From contig NZ_FMCU01000005.1 in assembly GCF_900091525.1 (NCBI RefSeq), positions 1-64,000 of the forward strand: a stretch of 64,000 nucleotides of DNA, given 5' to 3'. Below are positions 1 to 8,427 of the stretch, one piece after another. The stretch's first letter is position 1. Each line of letters begins with the position of its first letter. Origin of the DNA: Micromonospora matsumotoense. Its GTDB lineage: Bacteria > Actinomycetota > Actinomycetes > Mycobacteriales > Micromonosporaceae. The notes under the pieces are model-generated. The model was not told the origin of the DNA and made no database searches. It saw nothing but the letters and a program-made list of their open reading frames with translations. The position numbers were made by a program, and so were the translations under genes.

Positions 1-1
1 C

Positions 2-292
2 AAGAACCGTGTCGTCGAACACGGCGCCCACCTCGGCGTCGACGTCGAGATCGTCACCAAAGACCCACAGATCAAGGGCTTCAGCGTCGTCAAACGCCGA
101 TGGGTCGTCGAACGCACCATCGGCTGGCTCATGCACCACCGCCGACTCGTCCGCGACTACGAAACCCGACCCCACAACTCCGCCAGCATGATCACCCTCG
201 CCATGATCGACAACCTCGCCAAACGCCTCACCACCGAAACCACCCCAACCTGGCGAGAACCCCCACAACCACAACACACACAAAATACGTGA
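2..292 (+). mobile_element. IS5-family transposase, C-terminal part (cut by window start)
   Basis: The frame is open from the window edge to a TGA at 290-292 and gives about 96 residues of a DDE transposase. The motif KRRWVVERTIGWL (roughly residues 36-48), followed by HHRRLVRDYETRP, is the conserved C-terminal block of IS5-family enzymes and contains the catalytic Glu. The tail after it (TPTWREPPQPQHTQ) is low complexity. Just beyond the stop, about 293-312, the sequence passes straight into the 3' side of a gene on the other strand, so the right end of the element lies there. The left end and the rest of the transposase are outside the window, so it cannot be judged whether the element is intact. 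Family assignment is firm; subgroup is not. Confidence 0.85.
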
Positions 293-299
293 ATCAGAC

Positions 300-1008
300 G
301 TCCTCTCAGGGGTTCGCCGTCGCCCTGGCTGCCCTGGAAGATCAATGTGCCGGACATCGGCGCGGAGCGCTTGAGCACCCGGGCGCGGATCTGCCTGACG
401 AACACCGGACCGGTCCACTGGCCGACCGCGGAGATCCGGATCCGGGTGAGCAGTCGGGTGAGACGGGCGTCGGTGAAGCGCACCACCCCGTGCACGACGC
501 CCGGGAGGCTGTCCGGCCCCTCGCCGTCGGCCGACCGCTGCCACCCGGTGAGGAGTTCCTGCCGCTGGTCGCTGGTCAACGGCGCGGGCAGGACCCAGGC
601 CACCGCCTCGTCGGAACGGTTGTAGTAGTAGGCGTTGGCCGCGATCGGCGGCTTGCGCTGAGCGTCCGTCCGTTTGGCCTGCTCGACCGCACGGTCGTCC
701 CGTACCGCCTGCTCCGAGGAGGTGATCCGGTTGGCGACCGCGCCGATCACCGTGCCGATCACCGCGCTGGCCGCCGCCCCACCCGCCGCCAACAGCAGCT
801 TCCGCCGGGTGGACCGGTCAACCGGGGCATCCGGCTGTTCGTCCGACGGAGGCTGCGGCGTGGCCGCCGCCGGCGGCCGCGCAGGCGGCGGCTCCGGCTC
901 CTGCGGCGGGGCCGGCGGCGGCTGCGGCCCCCGAGGCGCTGCTGGTGTCGGCTGCGGCTCCGCCGACTTCCGCTGGCCCTTCGCTCGCCTGGATCTGCGT
1001 GATGGCAC
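300..1008 (-). pseudogene. membrane-anchored hypothetical protein, 3' end cut by the IS5 element
   Basis: The chosen start is the GTG at 1008, preceded by a GGAGGTGAGAG ribosome site; the frame open further upstream lacks such a site. The protein begins with a basic stretch (PSRRSRRAKGQRK), then about 45 residues rich in Pro/Ala/Gln, then RRKLLLAAGG and a hydrophobic segment near residues 75-95 that could be a membrane anchor or Tat-like signal. The remaining region (AYYYNRSDEAVAWVLPAPL ... TGPVFVRQIRARVL) matches no family I can name. At about 305 the frame enters the IS5 end and runs on through insertion-element DNA to a stop at 157, so the native C-terminus is lost or replaced. Function unknown. 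Confidence 0.6.
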
Positions 1009-1084
1009 GCCTCTCACCTCCGCACGGCAACCGGATCGCCACGCTACGCCATAGTGGGCCAGGTGCGGATCGGCAGGAAACCCG

Positions 1085-2662
1085 TCAGCGGGGCGCGCTG
1101 CCGAAGGCGCTGGACAGGTAGGCCCGGGAGTCGGCGAGGGCGCCCTCGATGATCCGGGCCGCCTCACGCGCCTCCTCGGGCCGGTGCCCGGCCTGCACCT
1201 GGAGCCGGAACCGGGACGAGCCGGTCGGGGTCACCGGGAACTCGACCATGAACGCCAGCACCCCCCGGTCGAAGAGCAGCCGGTTCGCCGTCCGCGCCAG
1301 CTTCTCGTTGCCGATCAACAGCGGCACGATCGGGGACGGCTCACCCATGCAGGTCAGGCCCCGGCCGGTCAGCTCGTCGCGGAGGGCGTGGATCGCGGTG
1401 AAGAGCCGGGCCCGCAGCGCGTCCCCCTCGGCCGACCGGATGATCCGGGCGGCCTCCCGCACCACGGCGGTCTGCACCGGCGACAGCGCGTTGGAGAAGA
1501 AGTGCGAGCCGCCGAACATCTTCACGTACTGCTTCAGGGCCGGTGAGCGGGACGCCACGAAGCCGCCGTTGGAGCAGAACGTCTTGGAGAAGGCCCCCAT
1601 CACGATGTCGACCTCACCGAGCAGGCCCTGCATCCCCAGCACACCCGTGCCGCCCGGCCCCATCGAGCCCAGGTCGTGCGCCACGTCGACGAGCAGCGTG
1701 GCGTCGTGTTCCCGGCAGACCCGTTGCAGGGTGACCAGGTCCGGCCAGTCCGCGTCCACCGAGAAGAGCCCGTCGGTGACCACCAGGATGCCGTTGCGGG
1801 TGTCGGTGGCCCGAATCTCGGTCAGGTGCCGGCGGACCGCCTCCACGTTGAGGTGCTCGTAGCGGACCACGTTCCGGGTGGCCGCCCGCGCCCCCTGCTG
1901 GAGGCAGGAGTGGGCCAGCCGGTCGATCAGGATGTGGTCCGACTGCCGCACCAGACCGACGACCGCCCCGAAACCGGCCGCCCAGCCGGTCGGGAAGAGC
2001 GTCACGTGCTCCAGCCCGACCAGGTCGCCGAGGGCCGCCTCCAGGTCGTCGGAGATCCGGGTGTTGCCGAGCACCATCGGCGAGCCGGCGCTGTGCGGCC
2101 CGTAGTCGTGCATCGCCTTCGCCGCCGCCTCCCGGATCCCCGGATGGGTGTTGAACGACAGGTAGTCCTGCGAGTTGAAGTTGATGCCCCGGGCCCGCCG
2201 GCCCAGGTCGTTGGTGATCTGGGCGACGCTGTCCGGCGCCGCCTCCAGCACCCGGGAGTACTGCCACGTCTCGGTGCGGCGGCGGGCCTGCACCCAGTCG
2301 TAGAAGTCCTCGGTACGGGTCAGCAGGTTGCGCCCGGCGGGCCGGTAGAAGTCGTACGCGTTCTTGTCCAGCGCGTACTCCTCGTCGGGGTCGACGGGAT
2401 TGCGCAGGTGGGCCGGCTCCCACATCCCGGTCAGCTCCTCGACGACCCGGGCCAGCTCGTCGTCGGCGCCGTCGAGGGAGGCGAGGTCGTCCCACGGGAT
2501 GTGGGTGACCCAGTTCCGGGTCATCTCGGAGACCTCCGACGCGGTACGCGCCATGGTCTCGAAGTCCCCACGCCGGGCCGCCGCCAGGATGATCCCGATC
2601 AGTTCGCCGTCTTCACGCTGGTCCAGGTCGATGGTCACGGTGTCGTCTCCCGGTGGCGTCAT
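1085..2662 (-). CDS. alpha-oxoamine synthase (AONS/KBL-like, PLP-dependent)
   Basis: A 525-residue enzyme of the alpha-oxoamine synthase family, which condenses an amino acid with an acyl thioester and releases CO2. The first 115 or so residues (TIDLDQREDGELIGIIL ...) are an extension not seen in biotin BioF. The catalytic fold follows: FNSQDYLSFNTHP, GPHSAGSPMVLGNT, LVDVAHDLGSMGPGG and the PLP lysine in GAFSKTFCSNGG (Lys360). The ATG at 2662 overlaps the stop of the upstream FAD monooxygenase in a TGATG junction, so the two are probably translationally coupled. No biotin genes are nearby, which points to a specialised-metabolite or signal-molecule role, as for CqsA or prodiginine-pathway relatives. 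That role is inference; the family is certain. Confidence 0.85.
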   Translation of the reverse strand: MTPPGDDTVTIDLDQREDGELIGIILAAARRGDFETMARTASEVSEMTRNWVTHIPWDDLASLDGADDELARVVEELTGMWEPAHLRNPVDPDEEYALDKNAYDFYRPAGRNLLTRTEDFYDWVQARRRTETWQYSRVLEAAPDSVAQITNDLGRRARGINFNSQDYLSFNTHPGIREAAAKAMHDYGPHSAGSPMVLGNTRISDDLEAALGDLVGLEHVTLFPTGWAAGFGAVVGLVRQSDHILIDRLAHSCLQQGARAATRNVVRYEHLNVEAVRRHLTEIRATDTRNGILVVTDGLFSVDADWPDLVTLQRVCREHDATLLVDVAHDLGSMGPGGTGVLGMQGLLGEVDIVMGAFSKTFCSNGGFVASRSPALKQYVKMFGGSHFFSNALSPVQTAVVREAARIIRSAEGDALRARLFTAIHALRDELTGRGLTCMGEPSPIVPLLIGNEKLARTANRLLFDRGVLAFMVEFPVTPTGSSRFRLQVQAGHRPEEAREAARIIEGALADSRAYLSSAFGSAPR

Positions 2663-3984
2663 CAGGCGAACATGTTCTGCTGGTAGGAGCGGGACGTCTC
2701 GGCGAAGTCGGCGAAGACCGCGTGGTCGGCGGAGGACTCCTTCGCGGCGTCGTTGAGCAGGAAGAGATTGGACGCCTGGAAGAACTCCGACACCGGCGCG
2801 ACGTCGGCGTGCGTGGCGATGAACCGGTCGGTCTCCTGCTGGTTGCCCCGCAACGCGACGAACAACTGCAACTCGTCGTGCCGGTACGGTCGCATCTCGG
2901 CGAGGGTGCAGACGTAGTCGTGGTAGGCGGCGGCATTCTGGCTGCGGCGGCGGTCCCCGTAGGCGGTCATCGCCTCGTCGATCGACACGTCGCCGCGCAG
3001 CCACCGGTCCAGCGCGGCGCTGACCAGTTCCGCGTCGCGGAAGGCGTGGGTCATGCCGATCGCGGTGCACTGGTCCTTGGCCGACTCGGCGTCACCGACG
3101 AGCACCCAGCCGGGCCCGTGCAGGGGCCGGAGGAAGGCCGACTGGTCCAGGGTGCCGTAGATGCGCTCCTCCCGGGTCCCCTTGGCCCGTACCATCTCGC
3201 CCAGCTCCGGGCTGACGAAGTCCAGCGCCTTCTGGTAGTTGCCCGGCACGTCGGCGCGGAACTCCCGCGACCACTCACTCGGCCCCCAGACCAGGACCAT
3301 GTTCTGGTCGAAGTTGGTCGGCACCACCGCGCAGGCCAGCCGGCCGCGCCGGTGCAGCTGCGCCGGGCCCAGATCGAAACCGGACCAGTAGCTCCAGTAC
3401 GCGAACGTGCAGCGGGGCCGCTCGTCGTACTTCGGCAGCGCGAGGGTACGGGCGACGAACGAGTTGCGGCCGTCGGCGCCGATGACGATCCGGGCGCGTT
3501 CCTCGACCGGTTCCCCGTCGGCGGTGCGCCCCCGGATGCCGACGACCTGCCCGTCCTCCACGATCAGCTCCCGGACGGTGAAACCGGTGCGCACCTCGGC
3601 ACCGGCCCCGGTCGCCGCGTCGATCAGGATCTGGTCGAGCACCCGACGGCGCACCGAGGCGTAGCTCTGCACCACGCCGGAATCGTCGCCGTGCAGGTCC
3701 CGGAAGTACTCCCGCAGCAGCTCGACCGGCACCGAGCCGGTCAGCGAGATGCCGTCGTTGACCACCTCGACCGTGGTGTGCGCCGGGGTGACCGCGAGGA
3801 CCTCGCCCAACAGCCCCCACCGGTTGAGGTAGGACATCCCGTGCGGCCAGAGGAAGTGTGTCGAGATGACGTCGCTGGGGAACGAGGCGCGGTCCACCAC
3901 CAGCACCCGGTGGCCCTGCCGGGCGAGCAGCAGTGCGGTGGACGCACCCGAACAGCGGGCGCCGATCACGATTGCGTCGTACAT
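2662..3984 (-). CDS. FAD-dependent monooxygenase / geranylgeranyl-reductase-type oxidoreductase
   Basis: A 440-residue flavoprotein. The N-terminal dinucleotide fold reads MYDAIVIGARCSGASTALLL, a variant GxGxxG, ending in LVVDRASFPSD. The second FAD motif IVIGADGRNSFVA lies near residue 165, and the GD motif WVLVGDAESAKDQCTAIGM near 300. DVISTHFLWPHG near residue 40 is shared with geranylgeranyl-reductase-like and phenolic-hydroxylase-like members. It is the first gene of a two-gene operon with the alpha-oxoamine synthase (TGATG overlap). A reasonable inference is that it oxidises or hydroxylates the oxoamine product, but the substrate cannot be read from sequence. Transcription starts in the 3985-4310 intergenic region, which holds a perfect palindrome. 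Confidence 0.85.
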   Translation of the reverse strand: MYDAIVIGARCSGASTALLLARQGHRVLVVDRASFPSDVISTHFLWPHGMSYLNRWGLLGEVLAVTPAHTTVEVVNDGISLTGSVPVELLREYFRDLHGDDSGVVQSYASVRRRVLDQILIDAATGAGAEVRTGFTVRELIVEDGQVVGIRGRTADGEPVEERARIVIGADGRNSFVARTLALPKYDERPRCTFAYWSYWSGFDLGPAQLHRRGRLACAVVPTNFDQNMVLVWGPSEWSREFRADVPGNYQKALDFVSPELGEMVRAKGTREERIYGTLDQSAFLRPLHGPGWVLVGDAESAKDQCTAIGMTHAFRDAELVSAALDRWLRGDVSIDEAMTAYGDRRRSQNAAAYHDYVCTLAEMRPYRHDELQLFVALRGNQQETDRFIATHADVAPVSEFFQASNLFLLNDAAKESSADHAVFADFAETSRSYQQNMFA

Positions 3985-4137
3985 CTGCCTCGGTCCTTCT
4001 CGGCGTGGCGGAGGCGGGGAGCCGCCCCCGAATGCGGGGAGTCGCCGCAGGTCAACCCGGGTCTGTGGGCGGCCTCGACGGCCATTTGCACCGCATACGC
4101 CGCTCGGCCCGGCCAGCCCGAGCGGAGAGCATAGCGT

Positions 4138-4154
4138 AAGTCCACAGTGGACTT
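4138..4154. promoter_or_regulatory. perfect 17-bp palindrome, candidate GntR operator
   Basis: AAGTCCACAGTGGACTT is a perfect inverted repeat with a single central base. It sits midway in the 326-bp gap between the monooxygenase start (3984, minus strand) and the GntR-type gene (4311, plus strand). This placement fits autoregulation and control of the divergent operon by the neighbouring GntR protein. That assignment is inference. Nothing else was recognised in 3985-4310. Confidence 0.5.
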
Positions 4155-4310
4155 TTGATCGTCACGGCGCACACGCGCAACGGGTGACCGCGTGCCCTTC
4201 GGTCGGGTATCCACCACCGGTGGGTCGCCTCGAAGGTGCGGGCGTGTCGACTCCCCTGACCGCCGAATCACTGCGTCACTATCGTCCTGGTGAAGCAGTG
4301 AGGGGCTTCC

Positions 4311-4611
4311 GTGTTCGTCTTCCCGCTCGACACCCAAGTCCGGCGTGCCGTCGTACCTGCAACCCGTGCAGCAAGTCCGCCAGGCGGTGCTGCTGGGCTT
4401 CCTCCAACCCGGCGACCGCCTCCCGCTCATCCGCGAGGTGGTCGAGGACCTGGCGATCAATCCGAACACCGTCGCCAAGGTGTACCGGCAGATGGAGCAG
4501 GAGAACCTGGTCACCGGCCGGCCCGGCCAGGGCACGTTCGTCAACGAACAGCAGTCGGCCGTGATGTCGGCATCGACGTACACCTCGCTGCGTCGCGGCC
4601 TGGCGACCTGA
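4311..4611 (+). pseudogene. YtrA-type GntR regulator, frame-shifted and shortened
   Basis: From the GTG at 4311, preceded by AGGGG at 4300-4304, the frame reads FVFPLDTQ, which matches the start of small YtrA-subfamily GntR repressors. The matching continuation SGVPSYLQPVQQVRQAVLLG ... AINPNTVAKVYRQMEQENLV, a winged helix-turn-helix, lies in another frame. One extra base near 4337 explains the shift. A shorter start (GTG 4345) would give an 88-residue product. The C-terminus ends about 30-40 residues early (FVNEQQSAVMSASTYTSLRR). Either the gene is decaying, only a minimal DNA-binding protein is made, or the read contains an indel. It is divergent from the monooxygenase operon, which it may once have regulated. 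Confidence 0.6.
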
Positions 4612-4659
4612 CTGGTCGGCATATGCCGCTGGGGCAGCCCACGACGGTCGCAACGTCAG

Positions 4660-4917
4660 CCGGGGCGAATCGATGTCACATCCGTGGCACCTCCCACAGC
4701 TGCGCCCCCGGGCGGGGCAGGATGCAAGGGTGCCGGATTCCACCGCCCACAGCAGCGGTATGAGCACGAACCGGATCCCGCACAACACCTTGTGATCTTC
4801 GAGGGGCTTACGGCCCGGGTAACGGTGTCGCCGTGGTGGTCGTGGCGGCAGCAGCGGCGCGATCTCGCCCCAGAGTTCGTCCGAGACGACCCGTCGCGGC
4901 CGCTCACCTCTCCTCAC
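4660..4917 (-). mobile_element. IS5-family transposase N-terminal remnant
   Basis: Reading from 4917, the frame gives RRVVSDELWGEIAPLLPPRP followed by RYPGRKPLEDHKVLCGIRFVL, the conserved N-terminal DUF4096-type region of IS5-family transposases. After about 65 residues the similarity stops (LIPLLWAVESGTLASCP) and no DDE core follows, so this is an inactive stub about 250 bp long. It lies between the shortened GntR gene and the 3' end of the WYL regulator. It may have contributed to the loss of the GntR C-terminus, although no target-site duplication could be identified. Confidence 0.65.
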
Positions 4918-4919
4918 GT

Positions 4920-5933
4920 TCAGACAGAACGATCCTCACCTCCCAAGGAGAGTAAGGCAGGCGGCGAGGATTCGTCATAGAGGTTGGCGATCGTCGCCGC
5001 CCGGCGGCTTAGAGCAACTCGTAGGGAGGGCGGGGAAAGCGCCTCCGCGTCGTCGCCGAGTTGCCACACGGCCCAGATGGCGTGTCGCAAGTTCTCGAAG
5101 ATAACGTTGAGGCGCAGCCAGCCGCCAGTGTCGGGCTCTTCGGCTCGAACGGCCACGGCGCTGGCCAGCAGTTCCTCGCGCCATGTCGGGGCGACCCTGA
5201 CCGACACGGCAATGTGGTCGGCAGACAGGAACCGCACGCACCGTTGCTTCCAAATCAGGTCGAGGTCGACCTGATCGGTGCGTTGCGCCCGCTCGGCGAG
5301 TTCCTCAGCAGCCAGCACTCGCGATAGCCGGTAGGTGCGGTCCTCGCCGTCGCGGGTCGCGAGCAGGTACATCCGGTCGCGGACGGTCACTAGGCCTACT
5401 GGGTCGACCGTGCGCCACTGTGGGTTCTGGTCACGTGCTGCGTAGTGAATGCGCAGCCGGTTTCCGGCGACCACGGCGCGCCGGACTTCCAGCATGGTGG
5501 TGTCAGGAACATCCTTGGGGACCTGTCGGCGGGAAAGTAGGTCGGTCTCTGGCTCCACGAGTAGCCGCTGCGCTGCGTCGCTGACGGTGACCCGGTGACG
5601 GTCGGGCAGCGCGTCCACGACCTTGCGGATGGCCGAGGAGAGTGCGGCGCCGAGACCGAAGACTTGTTCGCCACGTGCGGAGGCGGCGGTCACCAGGGCC
5701 AGCGTTTCGTCGTGGTTGAGGCCGGTGAGCTCGGCGCGAAAGCCGGGCAGCAGGGCGACGCCTCCGTGGCGGCCACGCTCGGTGTAGACGGGCACACCGG
5801 CGGCGGACAGGGCTTCGATGTCGCGCAGCACCGTTCGCGTGGAGACCTCGAGTTCTCGAGCCAGGGTGTCGACGGTCAGTTGACCTCGCTGGCGGAGGAG
5901 CAACGTCAGCGAGACAAGCCGATCGGCGCGCAC
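4920..5933 (-). CDS. WYL-domain transcriptional regulator (HTH_11 + WYL)
   Basis: 337 residues, GTG start at 5933. The N-terminus is a DeoR/HTH_11 winged helix (MRADRLVSLTLLLRQRGQLT, then VSTRTVLRDIEALSAAGVPV). The WYL domain occupies roughly residues 140-220 (RLRIHYAARDQNPQWRTVDP, LVTVRDRMYLLATRDGEDRTYRL), followed by a WCX C-terminal extension. Proteins of this design usually sense a small ligand and control a divergent neighbour. Here the divergent neighbour is a RidA gene starting at 6076, with a perfect inverted repeat in the 142-bp gap. Length and architecture are typical for YafY-like actinobacterial regulators, and the reading frame is intact. Confidence 0.88.
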   Translation of the reverse strand: MRADRLVSLTLLLRQRGQLTVDTLARELEVSTRTVLRDIEALSAAGVPVYTERGRHGGVALLPGFRAELTGLNHDETLALVTAASARGEQVFGLGAALSSAIRKVVDALPDRHRVTVSDAAQRLLVEPETDLLSRRQVPKDVPDTTMLEVRRAVVAGNRLRIHYAARDQNPQWRTVDPVGLVTVRDRMYLLATRDGEDRTYRLSRVLAAEELAERAQRTDQVDLDLIWKQRCVRFLSADHIAVSVRVAPTWREELLASAVAVRAEEPDTGGWLRLNVIFENLRHAIWAVWQLGDDAEALSPPSLRVALSRRAATIANLYDESSPPALLSLGGEDRSV

Positions 5934-5966
5934 GAGGTGACTCTAGCGAGCGACTGCGTCGGAATA

Positions 5967-5985
5967 CATGACCAAGGATGTCATG
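5967..5985. promoter_or_regulatory. inverted repeat between WYL regulator and ridA, candidate operator
   Basis: CATGAC-CAAGGAT-GTCATG is a perfect 6-bp inverted repeat with a 7-bp spacer. A second, overlapping one, TGTCA (5979-5983) / TGACA (5994-5998), follows. Both lie in the divergent gap between 5933 and 6076. TGACA/TGTCA half-sites are common for YafY/WYL regulators, so this is a good candidate for the operator of the adjacent gene product. Binding is inferred. Confidence 0.5.
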
Positions 5986-6075
5986 ATTTCTTGTGACACT
6001 CGTCCGCAGGAGCTCGTAGTGCCGTCTGCTCGGGTCGCAGGCCGAGTCCGTCCTCAATGGATCAAGGGAGAAACT

Positions 6076-6477
6076 GTGGCAGTAGAGCGCATCGCGGTCA
6101 ACCCGGTGAACTGGTCGCTCGAGATGGGTTTTAACCAGGGTGAGATCGTTTCTGGTCAGACCCGGACGCTGTACGTTTCCGGGCAGACGGCGATGGGCCC
6201 GGAAGGCAAGCCCGAGCACGACGGCGATATCGCCGCGCAGTTGGCGCTGTGCGTCGACAACCTGGAGGCCGTGCTGAAGGAAGCGGGCATGACCCTCGCG
6301 AACCTCATCCGGTTGAACGTCTACACCACCGACGTCGACCAGTTGTTCCCCCACTACGGCGTGCTCGCTGGTCGATTGGGGGCCGCAGGCGTGGCACCGA
6401 CCACGACGATGCTCGGGGTGGCGCGCCTGGCGATTCCCGGCCAGATGGTCAAGCTCGAAGGTACCGCCGTCGCCTGA
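6076..6477 (+). CDS. RidA/YjgF/UK114 family protein
   Basis: 133 residues. The GTG at 6076 is preceded by AAGGGAGA and is preferred over an open frame that starts at 5968 but lacks a ribosome site. The sequence (TRTLYVSGQTAMGPEGKPEH, DIAAQLALCVDNLEAVLKEAG, LIRLNVYTTDVD, PTTTMLGVARLAIPGQMVKLEG) is a typical trimeric RidA-like fold. Family members hydrolyse reactive enamine/imine intermediates or act in catabolic pathways. The catalytic Arg of canonical RidA normally lies in the R-x-x-x-V-A motif; here the segment reads GVARLAIPG, so this may be a subfamily with different chemistry. It is divergent from, and probably controlled by, the WYL regulator. Confidence 0.85.
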   Translation: MAVERIAVNPVNWSLEMGFNQGEIVSGQTRTLYVSGQTAMGPEGKPEHDGDIAAQLALCVDNLEAVLKEAGMTLANLIRLNVYTTDVDQLFPHYGVLAGRLGAAGVAPTTTMLGVARLAIPGQMVKLEGTAVA

Positions 6478-6546
6478 GTCGACCTCGCCACGGTTGCTGC
6501 TCGTACCGGCTCGTCCGGCGCGGTAGCTGGCAGATTGGGTGACCTG

Positions 6547-7797
6547 GTGACTAACCGCCTGCCGCCCGGCTGGGCTCCGCGACTACGGCAACTGACGGAT
6601 CGTGTAGGACACGTGTTCGCCCGCCCCGAGCCCCGCGTCGTCTTCCATGACATGGTCGAGGGACTGCTGTCGGATCTGCCGAAGAAGAACTGCTGGTCCT
6701 TGTCCGAACGGGCCGGGCACAGCCATCCGGGCCGAATGCAGGCGCTGCTGTCGCGGGGCGCTTGGAGCGCCGACGCCTTGGAGGCCGAGGTCCGCTCTTA
6801 CGTGATCGAGCACCTGGGCGACCCGGACGCCATGCTTGTCATCCGCGACGCCCAGGTGATCAAGCGGGGTGATAGATCAGTCGGGGTCGGGCCGCAGCAC
6901 TGCACGATCACTAACCGGATCGAGAACTGCCAGGTCGCGGTAATGCTGGCGTACGCCGCCCCGTCCGGGACGGCGTATATCGGCCATCGCCTGCACCTGC
7001 CGCGAACCTGGATCGCCGACTCGACACGCTGCAGGAAGGCGGGCATTCCCGCGAACGTCGCGTACGCCTCCCGACCGGACCAGGCAGTCGAACTGCTGGC
7101 CGAAGCAGTCGGTGCGGCGGTGCCGTTCAGTTGGGTCAGCCTCGATGACGGATACGCCCAGCATCCGCGGGTCCGCGACTGGTGTGTTCAGCACGCTCTG
7201 CCGTACATCGCGGCGGTGCCGGCCACGCTGCCACTGATCAAGGTCGGCGCGACCAGGCAAGCCGCCGCGACCGGCCCTGATCAGATACTCGGCCACATCG
7301 CCGACAGCTACTGGCATCGCCGGACCAACAGGGAGACCGGACGCTCGCACGACTGGGCACTCGTCGGGCTAGGCGGCAGTCTGCTGGTCGGTGGTGAGGT
7401 TCCCACCCGGGGATTCGCACAGTCGCTCATGGTGCGGCGGTCGGTCAACGACCCCGACGATGTCGCCTACTTCGTGGCCCACGCTCGCCGTCGCACGCCC
7501 GCGTCCGTCGTCATCGGCGCCGCGGAGAGGCGATTCTGTCCCGTCCAGACGAATCGTACTGGCGGCGAGTTGATTGGCCTCGACCAGCACCAGGTGCGCA
7601 CATGGACGGCCTGGCATCACACGATCACCACCTGCATGGTCGCTCACGCCTTCCGCGCGGTGCAACACGCAGCGCCGTCCGATACTCGCGCACCTGCTCG
7701 GCAGCCCCGGCAGGTCGCGGCTTGCCGCCTCGGGGTGAGCGCAGGTGCAGCGAGCTGCACGCTCCGCAGCGGCTCAGGAGGCCGTCGGACTTCGTGA
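6547..7797 (+). mobile_element. IS701-family transposase, probably inactive
   Basis: About 416 residues similar to IS701-family DDE transposases: VFHDMVEGLLSDLPKKNCWS, GRMQALLSRGAW, MLVIRDAQVIKRGDRSVGV, IENCQVAVMLAYA and GLDQHQVRTWTAWHHTIT. Two catalytic regions look degraded. The first-Asp block reads VIRDAQVIKRG instead of the usual VIDDTGFVKKG. The block just before GLDQHQVR reads RRFCPVQTNRTGGELI, where family members have an RRW-x-I-E-E-x-F segment supplying the catalytic Glu. The usual C-terminal TVPEIRRLL segment is replaced by unrelated sequence. The start is uncertain (TTG 6535 or GTG 6547). Terminal inverted repeats were not identified. Confidence 0.75.
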
Positions 7798-8283
7798 CAG
7801 CGTGTCCGACCAGGCGCTGATAAGACGTCAGTTGCGGGTCGATCTGGCTGGCGTCGGGCCAAACTGCCGTAGGTCCGACGACGCGACACCAGCCCTGGCG
7901 GATGCCAGGGCGAGCACCTCGCGATGCGAGGCCCTGCCATCGTTCCCGCCCGGCCGCAATAGTACGACGTACCGCCGTCCGGATCGGACGATTGCACCCA
8001 TTTATGCTCTATCCGGACCGTCACCATCCGGCATTCCGCCGGTTCACGACACGTGGCATCACCCGCGCGGCGGGAATGTTGCAAAGCTCATGGTGGCCGC
8101 CATGAGACCAAGATCCGCAACTGTAGTGCACAACTTGGGCCGGCGCGTTTTGGGGGCATCCTTCCGGAAGGCGAAATTCGAAGACTCGGGTTCTTGCTGG
8201 TAGTAAGCATGACTCGGCGGCACAACACTTGCCGGACGATTCATGATGTTGAAATATTGTCGCCACTCGAAGCATAATGTGTC
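7798..8283. other. intergenic stretch with no recognisable gene
   Basis: No frame in this stretch shows a protein family I recognise; open frames on both strands are short or compositionally random. It holds a pair of hairpins (7892-7931). The part from about 8080 is visibly less GC-rich than the surrounding genes, which fits DNA of different origin. Confidence 0.5.
7892..7931. other. two consecutive perfect hairpins
   Basis: GCCCTGGC-GGAT-GCCAGGGC (7892-7911, 8-bp stem) is followed after five bases by CCTCGC-GAT-GCGAGG (7917-7931, 6-bp stem). They lie about 95 bp beyond the IS701 transposase stop. They could be a factor-independent transcription stop without a T-run, or subterminal structure of the insertion element. 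No further evidence separates these. Confidence 0.35.
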
Positions 8284-8312
8284 TTGACAGGGCCAGATGT
8301 GGGCTGTTGTAT
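8284..8312 (+). promoter_or_regulatory. sigma-70-like promoter candidate
   Basis: TTGACA (8284-8289), a 17-bp spacer, then TTGTAT (8307-8312). The -35 box is a perfect consensus and the -10 box is weak. It lies 115 bp upstream of the decayed SnoaL-like gene at 8428. Inferred from sequence only. Confidence 0.4.
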
Positions 8313-8427
8313 CAATGCCATCAGGACGCCGGAACGGCAAACCGGCGACCATGAGCCGTGTTCGTCGAATGACGCATATATGAGCGCCTCGAACCCTGGT
8401 AATCCTTCCGATTAGGGAGAGATAGTC

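Noticed and set aside
1149..2686. Plus-strand frames across the alpha-oxoamine synthase gene
   Set aside because: Antisense to a clear PLP enzyme and without recognisable domains.
2653..4134. 493-codon plus-strand frame opposite the FAD monooxygenase
   Set aside because: Antisense shadow; the flavoprotein motifs on the minus strand are unambiguous.
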